A stretch of 64,000 nt of DNA from Microbacterium rhizosphaerae (GTDB lineage: Bacteria > Actinomycetota > Actinomycetes > Actinomycetales > Microbacteriaceae), in assembly GCF_034120055.1 (NCBI RefSeq), contig NZ_CP139368.1, positions 3,224,001 to 3,288,000 on the forward strand. Direction: 5' to 3'. Positions 7,708-16,504 of the stretch are shown here, in pieces. The notes beneath the pieces were generated by a model. That model worked only from the letters and a program-made list of their open reading frames with translations. It had not been told where the DNA came from and made no database searches. Positions within the stretch are counted from its first letter, which is position 1. Each line of letters opens with the position of its first letter. The position numbers were made by a program, and so were the translations under genes.

Positions 7708-10101
7708 CTACGCTTCGGTGCGTCGCAGCCACATGAGCTGGATCGCGCGCGCGATGCCGATCAGCACGATGCCGACGGCCGAGATCCACCACATGAGCGA
7801 CAGCGCGTCGCCTGTCGGGGGCGTCATCTGGAAGAAGTCGGCGACGAACGGGATGGCCAGTGCCAGGCCCAACCCGATCACCATCGCCCCGACGATCGCG
7901 CCTTTGATCCAGGTGAAGGGCAGGGCGATGAGCACCAGCAGCCACAGCCCGAGGAAGGCGATGATCAGCGTGGAGCCCGTGCGCACCATCTCGAGCGGCA
8001 CGTTCCACTCCTCGCCCGCGATCCGCGAGTAGGCGGTGATCGCCAGGCCGATGATGACACCGGCCGGGATGGCGAAACTCAGCGACCGCCTGAGGAACCC
8101 GGGCACGTACCGCTGCGCGTTCGGCAGCAGCGCCAGGAAGAACGCGGGGATGCCGATCGTGAGCCCATCGGTCAGGGAGAGCTGCCGTGGGAGGAACGGG
8201 ATCGGCAGCAGCAGGACCCCGAACAGCAGCGCGATGGCGGTCGCGTACGTGGTCTTGGTGAGAAAGAGCATCGAGACGCGCTCGATGTTCGCCGTCACCC
8301 GCCGTCCCTCGGCGACGACCCCCGGGAGATGGGAGAACTTGCCGTCCAGCAGCACCAGCCGGGCCACGGCCTTGGTGGCGGCAGAGCCGGACTCCATCGC
8401 GATACCGATGTCGGCGTTCTTGATCGCGAGCGCGTCGTTCACACCGTCGCCCGTCATCGCGACGACATGCCCGCGGCTCTGCAGAGCCGCCACCATCGCC
8501 TTCTTCTGGTCGGGCGCCACGCGACCGAAGACGCTGTGCGTCTCGAGCACCTCCGCGAGCGCGTCGACGTCGCCAGGCAGGGTCTGGGCGTCGATGCCGG
8601 CATCCACCTCGAGTCCGAGCCGCCGCGCGATGGTCGCGACCGTGTCCGGACTGTCGCCCGAGATCACCTTCACCGTGACACCCTGCTCGGCGAAATAGGC
8701 GAGGGTCTGCGCCGCATCCGGACGCACCTGCTCGACGAGCGTCACGAGCGCGACCGGAGCGACCGGTGGCAGCCGCTCCCCCTCGACGTCGGCCTCGTCG
8801 AGCGGAGTCTCGCCGTACGCCAGGACCAGCGTGCGCTTGCCTTGCGACGAGAGCTCGCGCACGGCGTCGGCGAGTGAGCCGGCGCCGCTCACGGTGATCC
8901 GCGCCGCGGCCGGGAAGACGAGGCCCGGGGCGCCCAGCACCCACGTGCCCGGAAGCTCGGCGAGCGAGACCGCGCTCCACTTCCGTGCGGACGAGAAGGG
9001 GATGCTGTGCTCCTCCGTCAGCTCCCGGGTCACCGGATGCCCCACGCCGATGCTGCGGGCGGTGGCGTTCGCATCGGGCGCCGCGCCGAACCAGGCCAAG
9101 GCGTCGCGCCAGCCGGGGACCTCGTCGAGCGGGTGGTCGGCATCGAAGGTGATCTCGCCGAAGGTCAGAGTGCCGGTCTTGTCGAGGCAGATGACATCCA
9201 CGCGGGCGAGGCCCTCGACAGCCGGCAGCTCCTGCACGAGCACCTGCTGGCTCGCCAGGCGCGCGGCGCCGACCGCGAAGGCGATGCTCGTCATGAGCAC
9301 GAGCCCCAGGGGGATCATGGCGATGATGATCGCGATCGAGGAGACCGCGGCATCCCGCCATCCGCCCGTCTCGATCGCGACCCGCCACCCGCCCTCGACC
9401 TGCACCTGCGAGTTCGTGACGAGAAGGGCCACCGGGCCGATCGCCCAGCCGACCCATGTGAGGACGCGATCGATGCCGCGCTTGAGCTCCGACCGCATCA
9501 TCGAGAACGATCGCGCCTCTTGGGCGAAGGAGTTGGCGTAGGAATCGGCGCCGACCCGCGTCGCCTGTGCCGTGCCCGCTCCCCCGACGACGATCGATCC
9601 GGACAGCAGCTCGTCGCCGGTCCGCTTGTCGACAGGGTCCGATTCCCCGGTGAGCAGGGACTCGTCGACCTGCAGCCCGCGCTCGCTGCGGACCACGGCA
9701 TCCGCCGCGACCTGGTCGCCCGCCCGCAGCACGAGGAGGTCGTCGATCACGACCTCGCCCTGTGCGATCTCCGCGTCGGCGCCGTCCCGACGCACCAGGG
9801 TGCGCGGCGCGTGGAGCAGCGCGAGCCGGTCGAGGGCGATCTTGGCGCGGATCTCCTGGTAGCACCCGATCAGCGTGTTGAAGATCGCCGCGAAGCCGAA
9901 CAGTGCGTCCTGCCAGTGGCCGAGCAGCATCAGGACGGCGAAGCACGCGATCACGATGCCGTTGAACAGCGTGAAGACGTTGGCGCGGACGATGTTCCAC
10001 CACGTGCGGCTCGTCGACGCCTCGAAGGCGTTCGTCGCTCCCGCGGCGGTCCGCTCCGCGACCTCGGCCGAACTGAGTCCGTCGAGGGTCACGGCATCCA
10101 T
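7708..10101 (-). CDS. ctpE-like: CtpE-like cation-translocating P-type ATPase
   Basis: A 797-residue P-type ATPase, close in length and sequence pattern to mycobacterial CtpE, a Ca2+-linked pump. The actuator loop TGES is at 151-154, the phosphorylation motif DKTGTLT has D307, and the hinge MTGDGVNDALAIKNADIG is complete, so catalysis looks intact. About ten transmembrane helices are arranged as in P2-like pumps, with no N-terminal heavy-metal-binding domain. The notable oddity is the M4 unwinding motif: residues 263-266 read IPLG, whereas P2-type pumps and, as I recall, CtpE have PEGL with an ion-binding Glu. Codon 265 is CTG. Substrate specificity should therefore be treated with caution. 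Confidence 0.85.
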   Translation of the reverse strand: MDAVTLDGLSSAEVAERTAAGATNAFEASTSRTWWNIVRANVFTLFNGIVIACFAVLMLLGHWQDALFGFAAIFNTLIGCYQEIRAKIALDRLALLHAPRTLVRRDGADAEIAQGEVVIDDLLVLRAGDQVAADAVVRSERGLQVDESLLTGESDPVDKRTGDELLSGSIVVGGAGTAQATRVGADSYANSFAQEARSFSMMRSELKRGIDRVLTWVGWAIGPVALLVTNSQVQVEGGWRVAIETGGWRDAAVSSIAIIIAMIPLGLVLMTSIAFAVGAARLASQQVLVQELPAVEGLARVDVICLDKTGTLTFGEITFDADHPLDEVPGWRDALAWFGAAPDANATARSIGVGHPVTRELTEEHSIPFSSARKWSAVSLAELPGTWVLGAPGLVFPAAARITVSGAGSLADAVRELSSQGKRTLVLAYGETPLDEADVEGERLPPVAPVALVTLVEQVRPDAAQTLAYFAEQGVTVKVISGDSPDTVATIARRLGLEVDAGIDAQTLPGDVDALAEVLETHSVFGRVAPDQKKAMVAALQSRGHVVAMTGDGVNDALAIKNADIGIAMESGSAATKAVARLVLLDGKFSHLPGVVAEGRRVTANIERVSMLFLTKTTYATAIALLFGVLLLPIPFLPRQLSLTDGLTIGIPAFFLALLPNAQRYVPGFLRRSLSFAIPAGVIIGLAITAYSRIAGEEWNVPLEMVRTGSTLIIAFLGLWLLVLIALPFTWIKGAIVGAMVIGLGLALAIPFVADFFQMTPPTGDALSLMWWISAVGIVLIGIARAIQLMWLRRTEA

Positions 10102-10117
10102 GCGTCACACGATAGTG

Positions 10118-11092
10118 CTAGCCCTTCGTCGATCCCGCGAGCAGACCGCGCACGAAGTAGCGCTGCAGCGAGAAGAAGACGATGAGCGGAACAAGGATCG
10201 CGACGAACGCGCCGGCCGTCAGGAGGGCCCAGTCGTTGCCGCGGGATCCGGTGATCTCGGCGAGCAGCTTCGTGATCGGCGCGACCTCTCCATCCGCGAA
10301 GATGAGGGCGACCAGCAGGTCGTTCCACACCCACAGGAACTGGAAGATCGCGAACGAGGCGATGGCGGGCATCGTCAGCGGCAGCACGATCCGGAAGAAG
10401 ACCTGCCCGCGGGATGCGCCGTCCACACGCGCGGCCTCGATGATCTCGGACGGGATCTCGGCCATGAAGTTGTGCAGCAGGTAGATCGCGAGCGGCAAGG
10501 CGAACATCGAATGGGCGATCCACACCTGGGCATAGCCGCCCGCGATGCCGAGCGGTCCCGTGACCTGCAGTCCGAAGAGGTTGAGGCCGCGCGAGAACGA
10601 GCTCAGCAGCGGCACCAGCGCCATCTGGATGGGCACGATCTGCAGGGCGAACACGAAGACGAACAGGATGTTGCGTCCCTTGAAGTCCGTCCACGCGAAG
10701 GCGTAGGCCGCGAGCGCTGCGATCGTGAGCGGCACGATCGTCGCCGGCACGGTGATGGCGATCGAGTTGACGAAGGCATCCGCCATCGTCAGCTGGGTGT
10801 TGCCGGCATCCAGGACTTTGATGTAGTTCTCGAGCGTCAGCTGCGGGTTCTGGAAGAACGTCCACCAGCCGGTCGTCTGGATGAGCACCTGCGGCCGGAA
10901 GGACGACACGAACAGGCCGAACGTCGGGATGGTCCAGACGATCGCGATGACGATCGCCGCCGCCGACGCCCACGGCTTGGAGAGCGTCTTGCGCGTGCGT
11001 CGCGCCGTGCCCTGCATGCGGCGCTCGCCGCGCACCAGCTCCTTCTGCGTCTCTTCGTCGAGAGGCAGATCGATCGGCATGACCTCGCTCAT
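10118..11092 (-). CDS. Carbohydrate ABC transporter permease (MalG/AglG type)
   Basis: A 324-residue inner-membrane permease with about six transmembrane helices. The EAA loop that docks the ATPase is visible as EAARVDGASRGQVFFRIVLPL. The start at 11092 overlaps the TGA of the upstream permease as ATGA, so translation is coupled. A hydrophilic N terminus of about 40 residues precedes the first helix. It is the second permease of a binding-protein-dependent importer whose closest general pattern is the alpha-glucoside (AglEFG) group of CUT1 systems. No ATPase gene is in the cluster, as is common in actinobacteria where a shared MsiK-type ATPase serves several importers. Confidence 0.88.
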   Translation of the reverse strand: MSEVMPIDLPLDEETQKELVRGERRMQGTARRTRKTLSKPWASAAAIVIAIVWTIPTFGLFVSSFRPQVLIQTTGWWTFFQNPQLTLENYIKVLDAGNTQLTMADAFVNSIAITVPATIVPLTIAALAAYAFAWTDFKGRNILFVFVFALQIVPIQMALVPLLSSFSRGLNLFGLQVTGPLGIAGGYAQVWIAHSMFALPLAIYLLHNFMAEIPSEIIEAARVDGASRGQVFFRIVLPLTMPAIASFAIFQFLWVWNDLLVALIFADGEVAPITKLLAEITGSRGNDWALLTAGAFVAILVPLIVFFSLQRYFVRGLLAGSTKG

Positions 11093-12222
11093 CGGATCTC
11101 CCTCTGCTTCGCGATCTGGCGCGCGTTGTAGATGACGATCGGCAGGATCAGGAGGAACAGGATCACCGCGAACGCGGCGCTGCGCCCAGCCTCGAAGTTC
11201 GTGAACTGGGTGTACATCTCGTTCGCGAGCGTCGAGGTCTCGAAGTTGCCGCCCGTCATCGTGCGGACGATGTCGAAGACCTTCAGGGCGGCGATCGAGA
11301 TGGTCGTGAGGACGACGATGATCGCGGGCCGGATGGCGGGGACCGTCACCGATCGGAAGCGCTGCCACGCATTGGCCCCGTCCAGCTGGGCGGCCTCGAG
11401 AAGCTCGGTAGGCACGCCCTTGATGGATGCGGAGAGCACGACCATCGCGAAGCCGGTCTGCACCCAGATGAGCACGACGATGAGGAAGCCCGTGTTCCAG
11501 GGCGAATTCAGGAGGAACTGCTGCGGCGGCAGGCCGAGCGAGACGAGGATCTGATTCAGCACGCCGATCTGCGAGAACTGCTCGCCACGGTAGGCGTACA
11601 CGAACTTGAAGATGATGCTCGCGCCGACGAACGAGATCGCCATCGGCATGAAGACCAGGACCTTGTAGACCTTCTCACCACGGGTGCGGTCGATGAAGAC
11701 GGCGTACGCCAGTCCGACTGCGGTCGAGACGACGGGGACGACGAGGACCCACACGATCGTGTTCACGACGACGCGGAGGCCGTCGGGCTGGGTGAACACC
11801 CAGACGAAGTTGTCGAGACCGATGAACCTGTTGCCCGCCGAGTTCATGAACGAGGCGATGAACGTCTTGACCGAGGGGAGGATGAGGCCGACCAGCAGCA
11901 GCAGCGCCGCCGGCGTGAGGAATGCGATGAGCTGGATGAGGTAGCCCCTGCCGGCTCTCGACCGGATGTCGAGCAGGAACAGCCCGGCGCCGAGCACCGC
12001 CGCAACGACGACCGCCCACGGAAGGGAGTTGAAGGCGACGGCGACGATCACCGGGATGAGCACGCACATGCCGAGACGGATCCAGGTGTAGAGCGTGCCC
12101 GAGCGAGGCGCGATGTCGATGAGGAAGAGGATCAGTCCCACGACGACGAGGAAGGCCACGACCACCGCGATCGCCTGAAGGATGGGATGCAGCGTCCCGA
12201 TCCACGTGAACAGAGCAGTCAT
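11089..12222 (-). CDS. Carbohydrate ABC transporter permease (MalF/AglF type)
   Basis: A 377-residue permease with about eight transmembrane helices: three short ones in the first 110 residues, then a MalF-like block. The EAA motif is ELLEAAQLDGANAWQRFRSVTVPAI. It is the partner of the downstream permease (4-bp ATGA overlap) and lies 58 bp after the solute-binding protein gene. The three genes form one operon transcribed leftwards from the region shared with the LacI gene. It probably forms the heterodimeric membrane channel of a CUT1 sugar importer; the sugar is not proven. Confidence 0.88.
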   Translation of the reverse strand: MTALFTWIGTLHPILQAIAVVVAFLVVVGLILFLIDIAPRSGTLYTWIRLGMCVLIPVIVAVAFNSLPWAVVVAAVLGAGLFLLDIRSRAGRGYLIQLIAFLTPAALLLLVGLILPSVKTFIASFMNSAGNRFIGLDNFVWVFTQPDGLRVVVNTIVWVLVVPVVSTAVGLAYAVFIDRTRGEKVYKVLVFMPMAISFVGASIIFKFVYAYRGEQFSQIGVLNQILVSLGLPPQQFLLNSPWNTGFLIVVLIWVQTGFAMVVLSASIKGVPTELLEAAQLDGANAWQRFRSVTVPAIRPAIIVVLTTISIAALKVFDIVRTMTGGNFETSTLANEMYTQFTNFEAGRSAAFAVILFLLILPIVIYNARQIAKQREIR

Positions 12223-12242
12223 CTCGCCCCTTCGAGAGTGAG

Positions 12243-12274
12243 GACGGGCCGCCCCGTCACCGGGGCGGCCCGTC
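12243..12274 (-). promoter_or_regulatory. Intercistronic hairpin between binding-protein and permease genes
   Basis: A perfect 14-bp stem (GACGGGCCGCCCCG and its complement) with a 4-nt loop fills most of the 58-bp gap. No T-run follows, so it is more likely an mRNA-stability or partial-termination element. Such elements let the binding protein be made in excess over the permeases, a known feature of sugar ABC operons. Confidence 0.6.
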
Positions 12275-12280
12275 GCCGAT

Positions 12281-13585
12281 TCAGTTGGAGGGCCAGCCGG
12301 CCTGGATCTGCTGGACCACCTGGTCGACGGGGGTGCCGTTCACCCACGCGACAATGCCCTTCCAGAACGTGCCCGCGCCCACGGCGCCCGGCATGAGGTC
12401 GGAGCCGTCGAAGCGGAGCGTCGTCTTGTCGTCCTGGAGGATCTTGATCGACTCCTTCAGGATCGGGCTCGATGCGTTCTCCGGGTTCAGGCCCTTGTTC
12501 GCCGAGATGACGCCGCCGAGCTTGACGCGGGAGTTCGCCCACTCGGGGCTGGACAGGTACGTCAGGAACTTCTGCACCGCCGGCTTGTCGCTGAAGCCGC
12601 CGACGATCTCACCGCCACCGGTGATCGCCTGGCCGCCGGCCTCCTTCGGAGGCGTCATGAACGCCCAGATCGCCTTGTCGGGCCCGACCTGACCGCCCGC
12701 CTGGCTCAGGAAGCCGTCGAAGAACGACGCCTGGTGCGTGAGCGCGCAAGTGCCCTTCACGACCGGGTTCGCCACATCGCCGAACGCGGTGGAGTTGATC
12801 GACTTCACGTCACCGATGCCCGCGTTGACGTTCTTCGGGTCGAGCAGGATCTTGCCGACCGCGTCGAAGGCCTCTGTGATGCGCGAGTCGGTGAATTTGA
12901 TCTTGCCCTTCACCCAGTCGTCGTACACCTGCGTGCCGTCGTACCGGATGATGTAGTCCTCGATCCAGTCGGTGCCCGGCCAGCCGGTCGCGGCGTCCGA
13001 TCCGAATCCGGCGCACCAGGCGGGCTTGCCGGTCTTCGCCTCGATGGTCGAGGTGAGCGTCATCATCTCGTCCCAGGTCTTCGGAACCTGGACGCCCCAC
13101 TCCTGGAACTTGGCCGGCGAGTACCAGACCCACCCCTTGACGTTCGCCATGAGGGGCGCGCCATAGAAGGTGCCGTCGACGGTGCCGTAGTTCTGCCAGT
13201 CCTTCGACCAGTACTTCTCGGCGTTGGACTTGACCGAGGCCGGCGCCTCCTTCAGGTAGCCGCGCGTCGCGAAGTCGGCGAACAGGCCGGGCTGCGGGAA
13301 GATCGCGACGTCCGGGGGGTTGCCTCCCTGCGCACGGATGCCGATCTGCTTCTCGAACTCCTGGTTGCCCTCGTACTTGACCTTGATGTCGTTCTTCTCG
13401 GCCCAGTCGGCCCACGACTTCTGCAACAGCTTCGCCTCGTCGCCGACGACCGTGCCGTACACGGTGACCGTGTTGTCACCGGAGCTGCCTGCGCCGGTGG
13501 TGCCGGAGCATCCGGCGAGCACGATGCCCGCCGCAGCGGCGAGGGCCAGCGGAGCCAGGATGCGGCGGCGCTGCGGATTCCCCAT
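12281..13585 (-). CDS. Extracellular sugar-binding lipoprotein of an ABC importer
   Basis: A 434-residue family-1 solute-binding protein. The N terminus has a signal peptide with lipobox LAGC, so the mature protein is lipid-anchored outside the membrane. Recognisable segments include PQPGLFADFATRGYLKEAP, WYSPAKFQEWGVQVPKTWDEM and WPGTDWIEDYIIR, as in alpha-glucoside (AglE-like) binding proteins. The start at 13585 is preceded by a good AGGAGG ribosome site. It is the first gene of the importer operon and is divergent from the LacI-family gene, which probably represses it through the palindromes in the shared intergenic region. Confidence 0.87.
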   Translation of the reverse strand: MGNPQRRRILAPLALAAAAGIVLAGCSGTTGAGSSGDNTVTVYGTVVGDEAKLLQKSWADWAEKNDIKVKYEGNQEFEKQIGIRAQGGNPPDVAIFPQPGLFADFATRGYLKEAPASVKSNAEKYWSKDWQNYGTVDGTFYGAPLMANVKGWVWYSPAKFQEWGVQVPKTWDEMMTLTSTIEAKTGKPAWCAGFGSDAATGWPGTDWIEDYIIRYDGTQVYDDWVKGKIKFTDSRITEAFDAVGKILLDPKNVNAGIGDVKSINSTAFGDVANPVVKGTCALTHQASFFDGFLSQAGGQVGPDKAIWAFMTPPKEAGGQAITGGGEIVGGFSDKPAVQKFLTYLSSPEWANSRVKLGGVISANKGLNPENASSPILKESIKILQDDKTTLRFDGSDLMPGAVGAGTFWKGIVAWVNGTPVDQVVQQIQAGWPSN

Positions 13586-13637
13586 GTGATTCCTCCTCTT
13601 CGAGTGTCCGGTTCCGTGGATTCATCTCATGAACTCA

Positions 13638-13649
13638 GGAACCGATTCC
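13638..13649. promoter_or_regulatory. LacI-type operator (promoter side of the importer operon)
   Basis: GGAACCGATTCC is a near-perfect 12-bp palindrome centred on CG, the hallmark of LacI/GalR operators. It lies about 53 bp upstream of the binding-protein start. A further half-site (CCGGTTCC) is at 13609-13616. Confidence 0.6.
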
Positions 13650-13748
13650 ACGTAAAGCTATTCGACAAACGTCGGATATACAACGCAGACGGATCACAAG
13701 TCCATAACCGGCGGCCGAGAGCGCTCCCAGCTCCTCGGCATTCTTTCT

Positions 13749-13760
13749 GGAACCGGTTCC
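13749..13760. promoter_or_regulatory. LacI-type operator (promoter side of the repressor gene)
   Basis: GGAACCGGTTCC is a perfect 12-bp palindrome about 21 bp upstream of the TAGCAT -10 box (13781-13786) of the LacI-family gene. It matches the 13638 site in 11 of 12 positions and is 111 bp from it, so looping or autoregulation is possible. Confidence 0.65.
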
Positions 13761-13806
13761 CTTTTCGGTACACCGGGGCATAGCATTCATGCGGGAGGCG
13801 GCATTC

Positions 13807-14823
13807 GTGAACGGGATCGCTGAGGTCGCCCGCGTCGCGGGCGTGTCGAAGTCGACCGCGAGCCGTGCCCTGTCGGGCGCCGGCTACGTATCGGAGGAGA
13901 CGCGACGGAGAGTCGCATCCGCCGCATCCGAGGTGGGCTACGTGCCGTCCGCGCCCGCCGTGAGCCTCGCGAGCGGACGCACCAGGACCGTGGGCGTCGT
14001 CCTGCCCGGGGTGACCCGCTGGTTCTTCGCGCAGGTGCTCGAAGGCATCCAGGAGTCGCTCCTGTCCGCCGGGCTCGACCTCGTCCTCTACGACGCGCGC
14101 AGCGGCACCCCCGGCCGCCGCCGCATCTTCGACGACTTCCTCGCGCGTCGCCGTTTCGACGGACTGATCGCGGTCGGCGTGGAGCCGCACGACGCGGAGC
14201 TCGAGCGCATCGAGGCCGTCCGATGCCCCGTCGTGAGCGTCGCGAGCGCAGGCTTCCCGGACGACATCGCGATCGACGACATCGACGTCTCGCGCCGCGC
14301 GACCGAGCACCTGCTGGGGCTGGGGCATCGGCGCATCCTGTTCCTGGGCGGTGGGACGGGTCGGAGGACCAGTGTGGAGAGCCGCCGATTCGAGGGCTAC
14401 CGTGTCGCGATGGATGCCGCAGGCCTCGGCGAGCGCGCCACGCACGTGCACTGCGACGTGACGGTCCCCGGCGGCTACGCGGCCGCGGCCGACATCCTCG
14501 GCGACCTGCGCGCCCGGCCGACGGGCATCGTGGCCGTGGCGGATGAGGTCGCGATCGGCGCGATCATCGCGGCGCAGCGGCTCGGGATCGAGATCCCCCA
14601 CGGCCTCAGCGTGATCGGCGTCGACGACCACGAGTACGCCGGCATGTTCCTGCTGACGACACTGGCTCAGGATGCGCGGGCTCAGGGCTCCGCGGCCGTC
14701 GACCTGCTGCTGCGCCGCATGGCAGCGGAACCCGGCGGGTTGGTCGCCCCTGCCTCGCAGCCGCAGGTGCGACTCGTGGTGCGCAACTCGACGTCCGCTC
14801 CGTTCGAGACGCCCCAGGCATGA
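13807..14823 (+). CDS. LacI-family transcriptional repressor
   Basis: A 338-residue regulator. The N-terminal helix-turn-helix reads IAEVARVAGVSKSTASRALSG, followed by the hinge and a periplasmic-binding-type sugar domain (TVGVVLPGVTRWFFAQVLEGI ... VIGVDDHEYAGMFL). An ATG at 13789 is in frame. However, the best -10 box (TAGCAT, 13781-13786) would place the transcript start at or after it. The GTG at 13807 has GGGAGG 8 nt upstream and gives a normal LacI N terminus, so it is preferred. It is divergent from the sugar ABC operon and very likely represses it; the inducer would be the imported sugar or a derivative. Confidence 0.9.
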   Translation: MNGIAEVARVAGVSKSTASRALSGAGYVSEETRRRVASAASEVGYVPSAPAVSLASGRTRTVGVVLPGVTRWFFAQVLEGIQESLLSAGLDLVLYDARSGTPGRRRIFDDFLARRRFDGLIAVGVEPHDAELERIEAVRCPVVSVASAGFPDDIAIDDIDVSRRATEHLLGLGHRRILFLGGGTGRRTSVESRRFEGYRVAMDAAGLGERATHVHCDVTVPGGYAAAADILGDLRARPTGIVAVADEVAIGAIIAAQRLGIEIPHGLSVIGVDDHEYAGMFLLTTLAQDARAQGSAAVDLLLRRMAAEPGGLVAPASQPQVRLVVRNSTSAPFETPQA

Positions 14824-14858
14824 CGAGAGCCCCGGATGCGTGGCACCCGGGGCTCTCG
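14824..14858. terminator. Hairpin between convergent lacI-family and rplL genes
   Basis: A perfect 12-bp stem (CGAGAGCCCCGG with CCGGGGCTCTCG, loop 11 nt) sits in the 44-bp gap between two convergent stop codons, so it could terminate both strands. No T-tract is present. Confidence 0.65.
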
Positions 14859-14867
14859 AACGCGTCG

Positions 14868-15251
14868 TTACTTGAGGGTGACGGTCGCGCCGGCCTCTTC
14901 GAGAGCGGCCTTGGCCTTCTCGGCGGCCTCCTTGGTCGCGCCCTCGAGGACGGCCTTGGGGGCACCGTCGACGACGGCCTTGGCCTCGCCGAGGCCCAGC
15001 GAGGTGAGCTCGCGGACCGTCTTGATGACCTGGATCTTCTTGTCGCCGGCAGCCTCGAGGATGACGTCGAACGAGTCCTTCTCCTCCTCGGCCTCGGCCT
15101 CGGCACCCGCGCCACCGGCGCCGGCGACGGCGACGGGAGCAGCAGCGGTGACGTCGAACTTCTCCTCGAACGCCTTCACGAACTCGCTGAGCTCGACAAG
15201 GGTCAGACCAGCGAACTGGTCGAGCAGCTCCTCAGTGGTGAGCTTCGCCAT
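14868..15251 (-). CDS. rplL: 50S ribosomal protein L7/L12
   Basis: A 127-residue protein with the L12 dimerisation domain [21 protein letters not shown], an Ala/Gly/Glu-rich hinge at about 40-58, and the C-terminal factor-binding domain ([38 protein letters not shown]). It forms the multicopy stalk that recruits translational GTPases. It lies 49 bp downstream of rplJ and is transcribed with it. Confidence 0.98.
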   Translation of the reverse strand: MAKLTTEELLDQFAGLTLVELSEFVKAFEEKFDVTAAAPVAVAGAGGAGAEAEAEEEKDSFDVILEAAGDKKIQVIKTVRELTSLGLGEAKAVVDGAPKAVLEGATKEAAEKAKAALEEAGATVTLK

Positions 15252-15300
15252 GGTGTATCTCCTAGATAGATGGGGGTTTGTGGAAGAGATCGCCGGTCGC

Positions 15301-15789
15301 TCACGCGGCCTCGGCGGCCTCCAGCTTTTCGCGAAGCGCGTCGATGGTGGCGGCAGCCTTGCCCATCGTCGCCTTCATCATGCCCGCCGCCTTCGCAAGC
15401 AGAACCTCACGGCTCTCGAGCGAGGCGTACTTGTTGACCTCGTCGGCGCTGAGGGTGTTGCCCTCGAACACACCGCCCTTGATCACGAGAAGCGGGTTGG
15501 CCTTGGCGAAGTCACGCAGAGCCTTCGCGGTGGCGACGAAGTCGCCGTGCACGAACGCGATGGCCGACGGACCCTTCAGGTCGTCGTCCAGCGACGTGAT
15601 CCCCACATTGTTCGCGGCGATCTTGGTCAGCGTGTTCTTCACCACGGCGTATTCCGCGTCCTGACGGATGCTGTTGCGCAGCTGCTTGAGCTGGGCGACC
15701 GTCAGACCGCGGTACTCGGTCAGCAGTACGGCGTTCGAGTTCTCGAAGTTCTTCGTGAGCTCGGCGACCGATGCATCCTTCTGCGCCAT
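15301..15789 (-). CDS. rplJ: 50S ribosomal protein L10
   Basis: A 162-residue protein starting [15 protein letters not shown]. The RNA-binding segment [19 protein letters not shown] and [13 protein letters not shown] are typical, and the C-terminal helix that binds L12 dimers is present. The frame remains open far upstream, but only the ATG at 15789 gives the L10 N terminus, preceded by AAGGAGTGAC. It anchors the L12 stalk and in other bacteria represses its own leader RNA. It is followed by rplL. Confidence 0.97.
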   Translation of the reverse strand: MAQKDASVAELTKNFENSNAVLLTEYRGLTVAQLKQLRNSIRQDAEYAVVKNTLTKIAANNVGITSLDDDLKGPSAIAFVHGDFVATAKALRDFAKANPLLVIKGGVFEGNTLSADEVNKYASLESREVLLAKAAGMMKATMGKAAATIDALREKLEAAEAA

Positions 15790-15859
15790 GGTCACTCCTT
15801 GTGTGTACGTCACGCGCCGCAGTGGCGGCTCGTGAGCCTCGGTGCCGGCCAGCCCCGGA

Positions 15860-15900
15860 AAACAGAAGAGCTCCGGCGCAAGCGCACGGAGCTCGGAATC
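15860..15900 (-). promoter_or_regulatory. Hairpin in the rplJ-rplL leader (possible L10-leader/attenuator)
   Basis: Bases 15868-15875 and 15887-15894 pair (GAGCTCCG/CGGAGCTC), enclosing a GCGC-AA-GCGC inner stem with one bulged base. On the transcribed strand the hairpin is followed by TTCTGTTTTCC, a T-rich run. It sits about 80 nt before the rplJ start. L10 leaders in many bacteria bind L10 (with L12), so an attenuator here is plausible; the canonical L10 kink-turn was not demonstrated by eye. Confidence 0.5.
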
Positions 15901-16055
15901 CTCGCGGATCTCGTTCGTGTCACCTGCGCGGGCCCCTGCTGTGCAGAGCTTCGATCGTCTTGCGCTTTCGCGCGCCACGATGACCGGCGGTCTTCGGCTT
16001 CGATCAAGTGTACGGGATGCGCCGTGCCCGCCCAAATCGGGAGCACGGCACGCGC

Positions 16056-16379
16056 TCATCCCATGTCGTGCGCGTCGTCGGGGATCGCGTGGAGCCTCAT
16101 GTCCTTCGCCGCCAGCGAGATGCGGGCGGCGAGCGCAGCATCCGCGTCCGTCAGTCCCTTCGCGGAGTGGGTGAAGAGCCGCACCCGCAGCGTCCCGTAC
16201 CGGACATCGACGTCGGGATGATGATCGGCCGCGTCGGCGAGCACCGCGATCTGGGAGAAGAGTCGCGCCCCGGTCGCGAAGTCGCCGGTGTCGAAGGTGA
16301 CGAAGGCGCCCGATTCGGTCGGGTTCCACTGCTCGACGCCGTCGCGGTCGCGGAACTGCTGAGGGGTGATGGTGTCCAT
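16056..16379 (-). CDS. 4a-hydroxytetrahydrobiopterin dehydratase-like protein (PCD/DCoH)
   Basis: A 107-residue protein with the pterin-4a-carbinolamine dehydratase signature DHHPDVDVRYGTLRVRLFTH followed by GLTDADAALAARI. The active-site His pair, the aromatic residue, the second His and the trailing Asp are all in place. It dehydrates 4a-hydroxy-tetrahydropterin; family members lacking a hydroxylase partner are thought to act on molybdopterin or related pterins. No aromatic amino-acid hydroxylase is nearby. The start (ATG at 16379) faces the YqaJ gene. Confidence 0.85.
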   Translation of the reverse strand: MDTITPQQFRDRDGVEQWNPTESGAFVTFDTGDFATGARLFSQIAVLADAADHHPDVDVRYGTLRVRLFTHSAKGLTDADAALAARISLAAKDMRLHAIPDDAHDMG

Positions 16380-16504
16380 GCCTCCGACGATGCCACCGAG
16401 CGCGCGGATCGCAAGCCCCCCTGGACAGGGCCGCCTCGCGTGTGAATGCTTCGGGTGCCGCGTCGCAGCCGGTGCGCGTCCGGCCTCCGGCGTACGCTCG
16501 AAGC

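Noticed and set aside
6113..10108. A minus-strand open frame of 1331 codons overlapping the MFS and P-type ATPase genes
   Set aside because: It is a frame-shifted shadow of both genes; the true frames carry all transporter and ATPase motifs.
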